The notes beneath the pieces are model-generated. The model made no database searches, was not told the DNA's origin, and was given only the letters and a program-made list of their open reading frames with translations. Below are positions 39,662 through 48,798 of a stretch of DNA of 64,000 nucleotides, piece by piece. Numbering within the stretch: the stretch's first letter is position 1; each line of letters begins with the position of its first letter. Both the position numbers and the translations under genes were made by a program. Origin of the DNA: UBA2970 sp965221075 (GTDB taxonomy: Bacteria > Verrucomicrobiota > Verrucomicrobiia > Limisphaerales > AAA164-E04); contig OZ244865.1 of NCBI GenBank assembly GCA_965221075.1, positions 2,666,001 through 2,730,000 on the forward strand. The letters run 5' to 3'.

Positions 39662-39694
39662 GCCCCCCTGCCCCGAGCGGGGCTTCCCTGGTCC

Positions 39695-40936
39695 ATGAAC
39701 GATTCCCTAGTGCAGAGCCTCCTCGCCCAGCGGATCGGAGGCAGCCGGTACGGCAAGTCCGCCGCCATCTACAAGTTCGAGAAGATCAAGCGGGCCAAGG
39801 AGGCCGCCCGCCAGGCCCATCCCGGCCGGGAGATCATCGACATGGGAGTGGGCGAGCCCGACGCCATGGCCGACGCGGAAGCGATCCGGATCCTGGCGGA
39901 GGAGGCGGCCCGGCCCGAGAACCGCGGCTACGCCGACAACGGGGGAAGCCGTCTGCTGGAGGCCGGGAGGGGCTATCTGCGCGAGGTGTTCGGGGTGGAG
40001 GATACGAAGCTGGGGATCCTGCACTCCATCGGCAGCAAGGCGGCCCTCTCCATCCTGCCCGCGGCCCTGGTCGATCCGGGGGATCTGGTGCTGACGACCA
40101 CACCGGGCTACCCGGTCTTCGCCACCCACTCCCGCTACTACGGGGCGGAGGTCGCCTCCCTGCCCCTCCACCCGGGCAACCGCTTCCTGCCCGACCTGGA
40201 CTCCGTCCCCCGCTCCCTTCGGGAGAGGGCCAAGGTCCTGGTGCTCAACTACCCCAACAACCCCACCGGCGCGGTGGCCGACCGGGACTTCTTCGCCCGG
40301 GTGGTGGACTTCGCCCGGGAGAACCGCGTGGCGGTGATCCACGACGCCGCCTACGCCGCCCTGGTCTTCGAGGGGAGCCCCCTGAGCTTCCTTTCGGTCC
40401 CGGGAGCGGCCGAGGTCGGGGTCGAGCTCCACTCGGCCAGCAAGGCCTTCAACATGACCGGCTGGCGCTGCGGGCTGGTGGCGGGCAACCCCCTGCTGGT
40501 GCGCGCCTACGGCGACGTCAAGGACAACACCGATTCGGGCCAGTTCCTGGCTGTCCAGCACGCGGTGGCCTGGTGCCTGGAGCATCCGGAGATCACCCGG
40601 GATATCGCGGCCAAGTACTCGCGCCGCCTCGACGGCCTGGTCCGGATCCTCCGGGAGGCCGGATTCCAGGCCTCCAAGCCGGGAGGATCCTTCTTCCTCT
40701 ACGTCCCCTCCCCCCGCTCGGTCGCCCTCCCCGGAGGGAGCCGCGTCGGATTCGCCTCGGCCGAAGAGGCCTCCCAGTGGCTGATCCGGGAGCGGCTGGT
40801 CTCCACCGTGCCCTGGGACGACTCGGGCGCCTTCCTCCGCTTCAGCGCCACCTTCGCGGCCGAGGGAGAGGAAGGGGAGCGGCGGGTGCTGGAGGAGTTC
40901 GCCCGGCGGCTCGAGGGCCTGGAGTTCGGTTTCTAG
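39695..40936 (+). CDS. dapL: LL-diaminopimelate aminotransferase
   Basis: 413 residues. DapL makes LL-diaminopimelate directly from tetrahydrodipicolinate, bypassing DapC/D/E; it is found in Chlamydiae, Verrucomicrobia, plants and some others. It opens FEKIKRAKEAA and has MGVGEPD (start of the family core), YADNGGSRLLEAG, TTPGYPVFATHSRYYG (key PGYPVF), LNYPNNPTGAV, HDAAYAALVFEG and the PLP lysine in SASKAFNMTGWR (about 245). Of the two DapL classes it looks more like the bacterial DapL2. Cytoplasmic, monocistronic, and convergent with the pseudopilin gene 9 bases downstream. Confidence 0.93.
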   Translation: MNDSLVQSLLAQRIGGSRYGKSAAIYKFEKIKRAKEAARQAHPGREIIDMGVGEPDAMADAEAIRILAEEAARPENRGYADNGGSRLLEAGRGYLREVFGVEDTKLGILHSIGSKAALSILPAALVDPGDLVLTTTPGYPVFATHSRYYGAEVASLPLHPGNRFLPDLDSVPRSLRERAKVLVLNYPNNPTGAVADRDFFARVVDFARENRVAVIHDAAYAALVFEGSPLSFLSVPGAAEVGVELHSASKAFNMTGWRCGLVAGNPLLVRAYGDVKDNTDSGQFLAVQHAVAWCLEHPEITRDIAAKYSRRLDGLVRILREAGFQASKPGGSFFLYVPSPRSVALPGGSRVGFASAEEASQWLIRERLVSTVPWDDSGAFLRFSATFAAEGEEGERRVLEEFARRLEGLEFGF

Positions 40937-40945
40937 GCCCGGAGG

Positions 40946-41668
40946 CTACCACCAGAAGGTGGGGGTGCCGGTGGTCCGCACCAGGTGCTCGCTGAAGGGG
41001 TTCCACGAGGCATGGCTGTCCATGTAGAGGGCGTTGCCTCCGGCGGGGATCTGCCTGTCGAGATGGGGGGAGCTGTGCCCCCTCCAGCCTCCGTCCACCT
41101 GGGTGTAGTTGTTGCTTGCCCGGTCCTCGGTGTCGGATCCTACCGAGAGGGTGGCGTCGGCGGCGACGATGGCCTCCGAAGTCCCGATCGACACCACGCT
41201 CCGGTCGCGCAGGGTGATCGTCGCGTTGCCCAGCTTCTCGAAGGTGTTGGTGGCGATCACCCGGGGGGAGTAGCGTGTGGCGAAGGCGTAGCCCAGCACC
41301 TTGAAGTTGCTGGTCCAGTTCCACAGATCGTCGTTGTTCTGCTTGGCGAAAGACGGGCAGTAGAGGATGTCCCGCTCGAAGCCGTAGGCGAGCAGGTTGG
41401 AGACCGTGGTCTGGGGCATGTCCCAGGGCCAGTTCCCAACGACGCCCTCGTTGGAGCGCATGGGAGGCAGGTAGCTGTCGTTGTCCCCGGCGTAGAGGTG
41501 GAAGACGATGCCGCACTGCTTGAGATTGCTGAGGCAGCTGATCCGCTTGGCCTTCTCCTTGGCCTTGGAGAGGGCCGGCAGGAGCATGCCAGCGAGGATG
41601 GCGATGATGGCGATCACCACCAGCAGCTCGATCAGGGTGAAGGCCGTTCTGCTATGTGGAGGGTGCAT
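40946..41668 (-). CDS. Type II pseudopilin-like protein (prepilin N-terminal methylation motif)
   Basis: 240 residues. Leader MHPPHSRTAF, then the cleavage motif and helix TLIELLVVIAIIAILAGML and LLPALSKAKEKAKRISCLSN (key SKAKEKAK). It differs from the copy at 17.5-18.3 kb in most of the C-terminal region but keeps the start, the CLSNLKQCG segment and a late NALYMDSHAS landmark. The mature part includes two cysteine-containing loops (ILYCPSFAKQ). These families are hugely expanded in PVC genomes and their targets are unknown. Confidence 0.88.
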   Translation of the reverse strand: MHPPHSRTAFTLIELLVVIAIIAILAGMLLPALSKAKEKAKRISCLSNLKQCGIVFHLYAGDNDSYLPPMRSNEGVVGNWPWDMPQTTVSNLLAYGFERDILYCPSFAKQNNDDLWNWTSNFKVLGYAFATRYSPRVIATNTFEKLGNATITLRDRSVVSIGTSEAIVAADATLSVGSDTEDRASNNYTQVDGGWRGHSSPHLDRQIPAGGNALYMDSHASWNPFSEHLVRTTGTPTFWW

Positions 41669-41704
41669 GGCTGGGAGTCTGGGACTGTGCCGGAAGGCGT
41701 CCTG

Positions 41705-42811
41705 CTAGGCAACCGGATCCTGCAGCCGCCAGGAGGGCGGGTCGCCCATCCCCAGCGGCAGCGGGGCCACCGGCCCCTCTGGGGTCTCCAGAGCCCGCAG
41801 CGGCCGGGAGCCTCGCACCAGGGAGAATGTGCGGGAGGAGGCCTCCATGCCGTAGAACCGGGGGCCGTTGACCGAGAGGAACCGCTCAAGGGCCTCCCTG
41901 CCCTCCGTCTCCGAGGGGTCGTGGCCGGCGCGCTCGAAGGCGGTGGCGTACAGCTCCGCCGCCACTCCGCCGGTGAAGCACCCCGCGGCGCACCCGCACT
42001 CGGTCACCTTCCGGGCATGGGGTGCGCTGTCGGTGCCGGCAAAGAACCGGTCCTGCCCCTTGCGGGCCACCGCCTGGCGCAGGGCCTGGCGGTCCTCGGC
42101 GAACTTCGCCACCGGCAGGCAGTAGAGCGGATGGCGGAATCCCTGGACCAGGTGGCCCAGGGTGTAGAGCAGGTGCTGGGGGGTGACGGTGGCTCCGGTC
42201 CCGGGACCGGCCTGGCGCACGAAGTCCACCGCGGCCCTGGTGGTCAGGTGCTCGCAAACGATGCGCAGGCGGGGATGCCGCTCCCGAAGGCGGGGCATGG
42301 TCTCGGCGTAGAAGCGGGACTCGGCGCTGGCATGCCGGTCCAGCCATTGCTCCCCCTCCAGGGAATGCTCCTCGCCGTGCACGCACAGGACGGTCCGGGT
42401 CTCCTCCATCTGCCGCAGCACGTCCCCCCCAAGCCAGTGCTCCATGGGCATGCCGTGCTCCGACCGGGTGGTCGCCCGGGGCGGGTAGTACTTGCAGGCG
42501 GCCAGCAGGCCCCGGGAGGCGCCTTCCTCGATCATCGCCGGGGTGGTGTGCCGGCTCAGGTAGAGGGGCACTACTACCGAGTCGAAGGCGTCCCCCCCCG
42601 CCTCCAGGATCATCCTCCGGTAGGACTCCACCGACCAGTCCTCCCCCTGGTCCGCCTCCCGGACGCGGGTGGCCGGTGGGCTGGTGTTGGGCATGGCCAC
42701 CACCCCGCAGCAGCCCATCCCTAGGTGGGCCCGCACATAGGCCTCCATGGAGGCTCCCTGGCGGAAATGCACATGCATGTCCTGCCAGAGGGGCAGCGCT
42801 ACGCGGCTCAT
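41705..42811 (-). CDS. pyrC: Dihydroorotase (PyrC, E. coli type)
   Basis: 368 residues. Forms dihydroorotate in pyrimidine synthesis. Metal ligands: HxH in QDMHVHFRQG (about 12-14), His in CEHLTTRAAVDF, and Asp in FAGTDSAPHARKVTEC; GCAAGCFTGG follows as in E. coli PyrC. The carboxylated lysine of this class is expected near CKYYPPRATTRSEHG (about 110), in which a lysine is present. The ATG overlaps the upstream symporter stop by 4 bases (ATGA), an odd pairing for pyrC. Confidence 0.93.
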   Translation of the reverse strand: MSRVALPLWQDMHVHFRQGASMEAYVRAHLGMGCCGVVAMPNTSPPATRVREADQGEDWSVESYRRMILEAGGDAFDSVVVPLYLSRHTTPAMIEEGASRGLLAACKYYPPRATTRSEHGMPMEHWLGGDVLRQMEETRTVLCVHGEEHSLEGEQWLDRHASAESRFYAETMPRLRERHPRLRIVCEHLTTRAAVDFVRQAGPGTGATVTPQHLLYTLGHLVQGFRHPLYCLPVAKFAEDRQALRQAVARKGQDRFFAGTDSAPHARKVTECGCAAGCFTGGVAAELYATAFERAGHDPSETEGREALERFLSVNGPRFYGMEASSRTFSLVRGSRPLRALETPEGPVAPLPLGMGDPPSWRLQDPVA

Positions 42812-44253
42812 TCCCAGGGCAGGAGGATCGAGAGCAGGAGGGCCATGGCGAAGCCCACCACCGAGATCAGGGTGGAGACCACGGTCCAGGTCCGCAGGGT
42901 CTGCGACTCGCTCATGCGCAGGTAGCGGGAGATCATCCAGAATCCCGAGTCGTTGACATGGGAGAACCCGGTGGCTCCGGCGGCGATGCAGATGGCGGCC
43001 AGCGCCAGGTCATGCTGCCCCAGATCGCCCACGAAGCCCTGCATCAGCCCGGCGGCGGTGACCATGGCCACCGTAGCCGACCCCTGGGCGACGCGCACCA
43101 GAAGGGCGAAGATGTAGGCCAGCGCCAGCGCCGGGATGCCCGAGCCCCTGAAGGCCTCCTGGAGCGCATCGTCGATCCCGCTGGCTTCGAGCACTCCCTT
43201 GAAGGCTCCTCCCGCCCCGGTGATGAGGATGATGATCCCGGCCGGGCCCAGGGACCGGGTGGCGATCTCGACCAGCTTCTCGCGGCTGGTTCCGTAGCGC
43301 CTGCCCAGGAGGTAGAGGGACGCCAGGGTGGTGGCCATCAGGGCGATCACCGGCTGCCCCAGGATGTAGAGGAACTGCCAGGCCAGGTGCAGCTGCCCCA
43401 GCTTCTCCCGGACGTCGCTTCTGTACGCGTCCGCGTCGTCGTACTCCTCCGTCAGCTGGGAGGCGGCCGTCTGCTCGACCAGCGAGCCGGCCAGGATGAG
43501 GAGGATCGGCAGGGCGATCAGGCCCAGGATCAGCCCCATCCCGGGAAGGCGGCCCGGTTCCGGCGAAGAGGCCTCGTCAGGCTCGGGAAGGCTCACCTCC
43601 ACTCCCCGGGCCAGGCGCCGGGCAATCCAGGGCCCGCAGATCAGCGCCGTGGGAACGCCTACCAGAAGGCCGTAGAATATCACCAGCCCGAGACTGGCGT
43701 TGAGAAGCGCCGCCACCACCACCGGGCCCGGAGTGGGAGGGACGAAGGCGTGGGTGACGGCCATTCCGGCCACCAGGGGAAGCCCGAAGATCAGCAGGGA
43801 CCTGCCGGTGTCCCGCGCCAGGGCGTAGAGAAGCGGCGCGAGCATCACCAGGGCCACGTCCAGGAAGACCGGCACCGAGACGATGAAGCCTGTCAGCAGC
43901 ATGGCCCAGGGCGCTTTCTCCCGGCCGAACGCCCGGACCAGGCCGGCGGCCAGGCTCCGGGTGCCGCCGGAATGCTCCAGCAGGGCTCCGAAGATCGCTC
44001 CCATCCCCACGATCAGGGCGAGGAAGCCCAGGGTCTTCCCCATGCTGTCGCTGATCGTCGAGACCGCCTCGATCAGCGGCGCCGCATCGGGATTGACGAA
44101 CGGGGAGGCCACCGAGACGACCGCCGAAACCAGGATCAGCGCCAGAAAGGCCTGCAGCTTGAACCGGAGAATCAGGACCAGCAGCAGCACGATGCCGAAC
44201 GCCAGCAGGGCGATCAGGGGACCCACGGGCAGGGCGGCCAGCATGAGGTGCAT
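42808..44253 (-). CDS. Gnt-family gluconate/organic acid : H+ symporter
   Basis: 481 residues with 11-13 membrane helices. Signatures: LGFLALIVGMGAIFGALLEHSGG (key GMGAIFGALLEHSGG), PVFLDVALVMLAPL, THAFVPPTPGPVVVA, and HVNDSGFWMISRY near the C-terminus, all typical of GntT/DsdX/GntP transporters for gluconate, D-serine or related acids. A large loop sits near residues 225-265. The ATG at 44253 follows a well-formed promoter. It overlaps pyrC by ATGA. The substrate cannot be told; an aldonate or sugar acid is likely. Confidence 0.9.
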   Translation of the reverse strand: MHLMLAALPVGPLIALLAFGIVLLLVLILRFKLQAFLALILVSAVVSVASPFVNPDAAPLIEAVSTISDSMGKTLGFLALIVGMGAIFGALLEHSGGTRSLAAGLVRAFGREKAPWAMLLTGFIVSVPVFLDVALVMLAPLLYALARDTGRSLLIFGLPLVAGMAVTHAFVPPTPGPVVVAALLNASLGLVIFYGLLVGVPTALICGPWIARRLARGVEVSLPEPDEASSPEPGRLPGMGLILGLIALPILLILAGSLVEQTAASQLTEEYDDADAYRSDVREKLGQLHLAWQFLYILGQPVIALMATTLASLYLLGRRYGTSREKLVEIATRSLGPAGIIILITGAGGAFKGVLEASGIDDALQEAFRGSGIPALALAYIFALLVRVAQGSATVAMVTAAGLMQGFVGDLGQHDLALAAICIAAGATGFSHVNDSGFWMISRYLRMSESQTLRTWTVVSTLISVVGFAMALLLSILLPWE

Positions 44254-44262
44254 CGGCCGAAG

Positions 44263-44291
44263 ACTACACCAGCCCTCTCGCCTTCCGTCAA
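44263..44291 (-). promoter_or_regulatory. Promoter for Gnt-family symporter and pyrC
   Basis: On the minus strand: TTGACG (44291-44286), 17-bp spacer, TGTAGT (44268-44263). The ATG at 44253 is 9 bases past the -10, so the leader is about 3 nucleotides. Confidence 0.6.
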
Positions 44292-44574
44292 TCATGCCCA
44301 GGGTTGGGCGTCCGCACGGCGGACCTTCGGACAATGGAGCTTCGCCGGCCGCAAGCGCCGGGAGGAGGGGAGCTTCGTGCCGCTCCATCGGCCGGGGGCT
44401 GGCCCGGAGCACGGAAAAGCGGATCCGCCGCAAACCTGCCCGCACGGCGCTCCACGCGGGACGATGGAGAAAGCCGACCTGACCTCGGCCTCCTCCCGGC
44501 AGCCGGTCCAGGCCTGCGCGCATCCGTTCCGGACGCTGGAGCAGGCGTGGCCGGATCCGGCCAGCGGCGGCTGC

Positions 44575-44604
44575 TTGTCCGCCCCCTGCCCCCGGGTCTA
44601 GGAT
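44575..44604 (+). promoter_or_regulatory. Candidate promoter for sialidase-like gene
   Basis: TTGTCC (44575-44580), 18-bp spacer, TAGGAT (44599-44604). ATG at 44619 with a leader of about 8 bases. Confidence 0.5.
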
Positions 44605-44618
44605 GCGGGGACCAGCCC

Positions 44619-45791
44619 ATGAAAACCATCCTGCCCCTCCTCCTGCTCCTGGCGGCCGGCCTGCTGCCGGTCCGCTCCCACCCTCCCCTGGAATCCGAAC
44701 TGGAGCCCTTCCTGGGCGAGCCGGCCTTCGGGATGCAGCAGCTCTACCCGGACGGACGCTTCCCCAACGTGGCCGTCTCCCGGCATGGAACCGTCCTGGC
44801 GGCCTGGGGCAGCGACGGGGTGGATGTCCGGCGCAGCAGCGACGGAGGTGAGTCCTGGGGGGGGGAGATCGCCATCGCTTCCTGGGGCTACCATGGCGGA
44901 GGGCTCACCGTGGACGAGCGGGGAGGCTCGATCCTGGCCTTCGTGGAGGAGAGGCATCCCCCCGCCCCCATGGCGCAGTTCCGCAGCCTGGACGAGGGGG
45001 CGACCTGGAGGCAGGAGAAGATGGAGGTGGCCGCCGACAGCCGGGGAAACCTTCCCTCGCTGCACATGAACGAGTCCGGCATCACCCTGCGGCGGGGGCC
45101 GCACAAGGGCAGGCTGATCCGGCCCACCCGCCACTTCGGCAAGAGCAACGATCGCTCCGAGTGGCCCACCCACTACACCAACGCCATCTACAGCGACGAC
45201 TCGGGCCTCAGCTGGAAGACCAGCGATCCGTTCCCCGAGCACGGAACCGGAGAGGCGGCGCTGGTGCAGCTCGTCGACGCCAGCCTCTACTACAACTCGC
45301 GGCTCCACTGGCAGGAAAGGCCCGAAAGCCTGCGCCGCCGCAGCGCGCGCAGCCAGGACGGGGGCCTGAGCTGGAAGGACTGGAGGATCGTGAAGGCGCT
45401 GCCCGACGGCCCCCAGGACACCAGCTACGGCTGCATGGGCGGGCTGGCCCGGCTTCCGGTCCTGGAGCGCGACATCCTGCTCTACAGCAACTGCGACAGT
45501 CCCTCGGGAAGGCGCCGGGGAACGGTCTGGACCAGCTTCGACGGGGGCCGCACCTGGCCGGCCAGGACCCTGGTGTTCGAGGGCGCCTTCGCCTACTCCT
45601 CCATCGCCGCGGGCCGGCCCGGAACCCCTTCCGAGGGCCGCATCTTCCTCTTCTTCGAAGGCGGGCCCGAGGGCGGAGGGACCATGGCCCGCTTCAACCT
45701 CTCCTGGCTCAGGAAGCATGCGGTAGCCACCGGAGACGGCGATCTGCCCGAGGACTGGGCGGGCCGGGAATCCGGCGAGCAGGCCGAATAG
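44619..45791 (+). CDS. Secreted sialidase-like (BNR/Asp-box) protein
   Basis: 390 residues. Signal peptide MKTILPLLLLLAAGLLPVRS. At least five Asp-box repeats: SSDGGESW, SLDEGATW, SDDSGLSW, SQDGGLSW and SFDGGRTW, the motif that decorates the blades of a six-bladed sialidase propeller. The N-terminal FPNVAVSRHGTVLAAW has no clear RIP motif for the arginine triad, so it may not be a true sialidase; related proteins in Verrucomicrobia act on other glycans. It is divergent from the Gnt-type symporter, suggesting it releases sugars or sugar acids that the symporter imports (inference). Confidence 0.82.
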   Translation: MKTILPLLLLLAAGLLPVRSHPPLESELEPFLGEPAFGMQQLYPDGRFPNVAVSRHGTVLAAWGSDGVDVRRSSDGGESWGGEIAIASWGYHGGGLTVDERGGSILAFVEERHPPAPMAQFRSLDEGATWRQEKMEVAADSRGNLPSLHMNESGITLRRGPHKGRLIRPTRHFGKSNDRSEWPTHYTNAIYSDDSGLSWKTSDPFPEHGTGEAALVQLVDASLYYNSRLHWQERPESLRRRSARSQDGGLSWKDWRIVKALPDGPQDTSYGCMGGLARLPVLERDILLYSNCDSPSGRRRGTVWTSFDGGRTWPARTLVFEGAFAYSSIAAGRPGTPSEGRIFLFFEGGPEGGGTMARFNLSWLRKHAVATGDGDLPEDWAGRESGEQAE

Positions 45792-46037
45792 GGGGCCGGG
45801 AGCTCCAGGATCGCGGGGGCGGGCATGCCGGAGCCGCTCCGGGCTGCCTGAACTCCTGCCGGGACGCCGCCGCTCCCTTGCTGCCGTTCCAGAGGGCGGA
45901 GCATGCGGGCGCTCTCCGTCAAGGGGCCTGCCCGGGGCGGGCCGCGACCGGGGAGGAAGCCTCCGGATCGCGGGGCAGGAACGGCCGTCCGGAGCGGCTC
46001 GCCGGGCGTCTTCTCCCCGAAGCCGGTCCGGGGAGAT

Positions 46038-48722
46038 CTACCGGACCACCAGGTTGACCAGCTTGCCCGGCACCACGATCGCCTTGCGCACCGTCCTCTC
46101 CCCCAGCGCCTCGACGATGCGCTCGTGCCCGACGGCCAGCTTCTCGACGGCCTCGGGGGCGGCCTTGGCGTCCACCTCGATCCGGGCGCGGATTCTCCCG
46201 TTGATCTGGACCGGGATCTCCACCGTCCTGCTCGCCAGCAGCTCGGGGTCGTGGCGGGGCCACTCCTGCCAGGCCAGGAGATCCCCCTTCCCGCCGGTCA
46301 TCCGGGCATGGAGCTCCTCGGCCAGGTGGGGAGCGAAGGGCTCCAGCAGGCGCAGGAAGGGCAGGAGCAGGGAGCGGGGCGCCCGCTCCCAGCCGCTCGC
46401 CTCGTTGACGAACACCATGAGGGCGGAGATGGCGGTGTTGAAGTGCATCGCGTCGAGATCCTCGGTCACCTTGCGGATGCAGGCGTGGAGGGCCCGGCTC
46501 TGGTCCTCGCCGGGGGGAACGTCCGCGACGCGCGGGGAGATCCGGATGCTGTCGAGCAGGTCCTGGGGATCGGCCCGGCCCAGGGCGCTCTCCTGCTGGA
46601 ACTCCCGGTCGCTTTCGGGATCGACGAACAGCCGCCAGACCCGGCCCAGGAAGCGGTAGACCCCCTCCACCCCCTGGGTGTTCCACGGCTTGACCATCTC
46701 CAGCGGCCCCATGAACATCTCGTAGAGCCGGAAGGCGTCGGCCCCGTACTTCTCCAGGACGCTGTCGGGGTTGACCACGTTGCCCCGCGACTTGGACATC
46801 TTCTGCCCGTCCTCCCCCAGGATCAGCCCCTGGTTGACCAGACGGCGGAAGGGCTCGGGGGTGGAGAGATGGCCCAGGTCGTGGAGGACCTTGTGCCAGA
46901 AGCGGGCGTAGAGCAGGTGCAGCACCGCATGCTCGGTCCCTCCCACGTAGAGATCGACGCCCGGCCTGTCCCCGCCGGGGCCGCCCATCCAGTACCTCTC
47001 CGCCTCGGGATCGCAGAAGCGCTCGGCGTTGTCGGGATCCAGGAAGCGCAGGTAGTACCAGCAGCTGCCCGCCCACTGGGGCATGGTGTTGGTCTCGCGC
47101 CGGGCCCCGTCCCCGGCCCGGCACCACTCCGCCGCCCGGGCCAGGGGGGGATCCCCCTCCTCGGTGGGCTTGAAGTCGTCCAGGTCGGGAGGAAGCAGCG
47201 GCAGGGAGCCGGGATCCAGGCCGAAGTGGCGGTCGCCCCGCCACACGATGGGGAAGGGCTCGCCCCAGTAGCGCTGGCGCGAGAAGAGCCAGTCCCTCAG
47301 CTTGTACTGGACCGCCCTGCGCCCCCTGCCCCGCTCCTCCAGCCAGTCGGCGATCCTGCTGCGCGCCCTGGCGCTGGGAAGCTCGTCCAGGAAGCCGGAG
47401 TTGACCGCGATCCCGTCCCCGGTGTAGCCGACCGACTCCTCCTTCCCGGGGGCCTGGACCACCTTCTTGATCGGCAGGTTGAACTTCCGGGCGAACTCCA
47501 GGTCGCGCCCGTCGTGCGCGGGCACCGCCATGATCGCCCCGGTCCCGACGCCGGCCAGCACGTAGTCGGAGACCCACACCGGGATCTCCTCGCCGTTGGC
47601 CGGGTTGATCGCGAAGGCGCCGGTGAACACCCCGGTCTTGTCGCGGGCCAGATCGGTGCGCTCCAGATCGCTCTTGGCCGCCGCCATCCTGCAGTACTCC
47701 TCGACCTCGCCGCGGCACTCGGGACGGACCGCCTTCCCGATCAGCGGGTGCTCGGGCGAGAGCACCAGGTAGGTGGCCCCGAAGAGGGTGTCGGGCCGGG
47801 TGGTGTAGACCCTCGCGGTCCCCTCCCCGGCGGAGAGCCGGAACTCGACCTCCGCCCCTTCGGAGCGGCCGATCCAGTTGCGCTGCATCCCCTTCAGGGA
47901 GTCGCTCCACTCCAGCCCGTCCAGGTCCTGGAGCAGCCGGTCGGCGTAGGCGGTGATCCGCAGCACCCACTGCCGCATGGGGCGGCGCTCCACCGGGAAG
48001 CCGCCCACCTCGCTCCTGCCCTCCACCACCTCCTCGTTGGAGAGGACCGTCCCCAGCTGCGGGCACCAGTTGACCGGCAGGTCGTCCACGTAGGCCAGGC
48101 GGCGCTCCCGGCGCCAGTCGTCGATCTCCTCCTCGGTGGCCTCGGGATCGCCGGGCAGGCAGGTCTCGATCGGCTCGGCGCGCCCGGTCCCGGGATTGTA
48201 CCAGCTGTTGTAGATGGCCAGGAAGATCCACTGCGTCCAGCGGAAGTAGCCCGGATCGGTGGTGTTGATCTCCCGCTGCCAGTCGTAGCTGAAGCCGAGG
48301 CTGCGGATCTGGCGCCGGAAGTTGGCCACGTTGGCCCCGGTGGTCTCCCGCGGCTGCTGCCCGGTGCGGATGGCGTACTGCTCGGCCGGAAGGCCGAAGG
48401 CGTCCCAGCCCATGGGATGCAGGACGTTGTAGCCCAGGGCCCGGTGGTAGCGCGCCAGGATGTCGGTGGCGGTGTACCCCTCGGGATGCCCGACATGGAG
48501 GCCCGAGCCGGAGGGGTACGGGAACATGTCGAGGATGTAGTACTTGGGGGGCAGCCGGTCGGCCTCCACCCGGCCCGAGAGGCCGTGGCGACGGGCGAAG
48601 GGGTGGCCGGAGGGGATCTCGTCGCCGGGATTCCAGGCGCGGAAGACGTCGTGGCGCACCCAGCGCTCCTGCCACTTCCGCTCGATCTGGGGGAACGGAT
48701 AGGACTTCCGCGTCTGGCCCAT
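46038..48722 (-). CDS. leuS: Leucyl-tRNA synthetase
   Basis: 894 residues, class I. The HIGH motif is HVGH in GSGLHVGHP (76-79). The KMSKS motif is present as KMSKSRGNVVNPD (about 640). The editing domain contains YTTRPDTLFGATYLV (key TRPDTLFG). The WTWQWIFL-like segment YFRWTQWIFLAIYNSW (key WTQWIFL) is typical. The ATG at 48722 is the one placed just after a well-formed promoter; the reading frame extends further upstream without homology. The C-terminal end is 246 bases from the convergent sialidase-like gene. Confidence 0.97.
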   Translation of the reverse strand: MGQTRKSYPFPQIERKWQERWVRHDVFRAWNPGDEIPSGHPFARRHGLSGRVEADRLPPKYYILDMFPYPSGSGLHVGHPEGYTATDILARYHRALGYNVLHPMGWDAFGLPAEQYAIRTGQQPRETTGANVANFRRQIRSLGFSYDWQREINTTDPGYFRWTQWIFLAIYNSWYNPGTGRAEPIETCLPGDPEATEEEIDDWRRERRLAYVDDLPVNWCPQLGTVLSNEEVVEGRSEVGGFPVERRPMRQWVLRITAYADRLLQDLDGLEWSDSLKGMQRNWIGRSEGAEVEFRLSAGEGTARVYTTRPDTLFGATYLVLSPEHPLIGKAVRPECRGEVEEYCRMAAAKSDLERTDLARDKTGVFTGAFAINPANGEEIPVWVSDYVLAGVGTGAIMAVPAHDGRDLEFARKFNLPIKKVVQAPGKEESVGYTGDGIAVNSGFLDELPSARARSRIADWLEERGRGRRAVQYKLRDWLFSRQRYWGEPFPIVWRGDRHFGLDPGSLPLLPPDLDDFKPTEEGDPPLARAAEWCRAGDGARRETNTMPQWAGSCWYYLRFLDPDNAERFCDPEAERYWMGGPGGDRPGVDLYVGGTEHAVLHLLYARFWHKVLHDLGHLSTPEPFRRLVNQGLILGEDGQKMSKSRGNVVNPDSVLEKYGADAFRLYEMFMGPLEMVKPWNTQGVEGVYRFLGRVWRLFVDPESDREFQQESALGRADPQDLLDSIRISPRVADVPPGEDQSRALHACIRKVTEDLDAMHFNTAISALMVFVNEASGWERAPRSLLLPFLRLLEPFAPHLAEELHARMTGGKGDLLAWQEWPRHDPELLASRTVEIPVQINGRIRARIEVDAKAAPEAVEKLAVGHERIVEALGERTVRKAIVVPGKLVNLVVR

Positions 48723-48731
48723 AGGCGGGGC

Positions 48732-48760
48732 ATAGTGGGGAAAACCGCATCGCGGCGCAA
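48732..48760 (-). promoter_or_regulatory. Promoter for leuS
   Basis: On the minus strand: TTGCGC (48760-48755), 17-bp spacer, CACTAT (48737-48732). The ATG at 48722 follows by 9 bases, so the leader is about 3 nucleotides. Confidence 0.6.
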
Positions 48761-48798
48761 TCCCCGCCAGGGCCGCCCCCGGGCTGCCTCCAGGCGCG

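Larger units (their letters stand above)
44254..44618. other. Divergent intergenic region between symporter and sialidase-like genes
   Basis: 365 bases holding the symporter promoter at one end and a sialidase-like promoter at the other. The middle (about 44292-44570) has no supportable gene. It begins GGGTTGGGCGTCC and contains mostly G+C-rich, low-information DNA. I see no repeat shared with the rest of the window. Confidence 0.45.
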
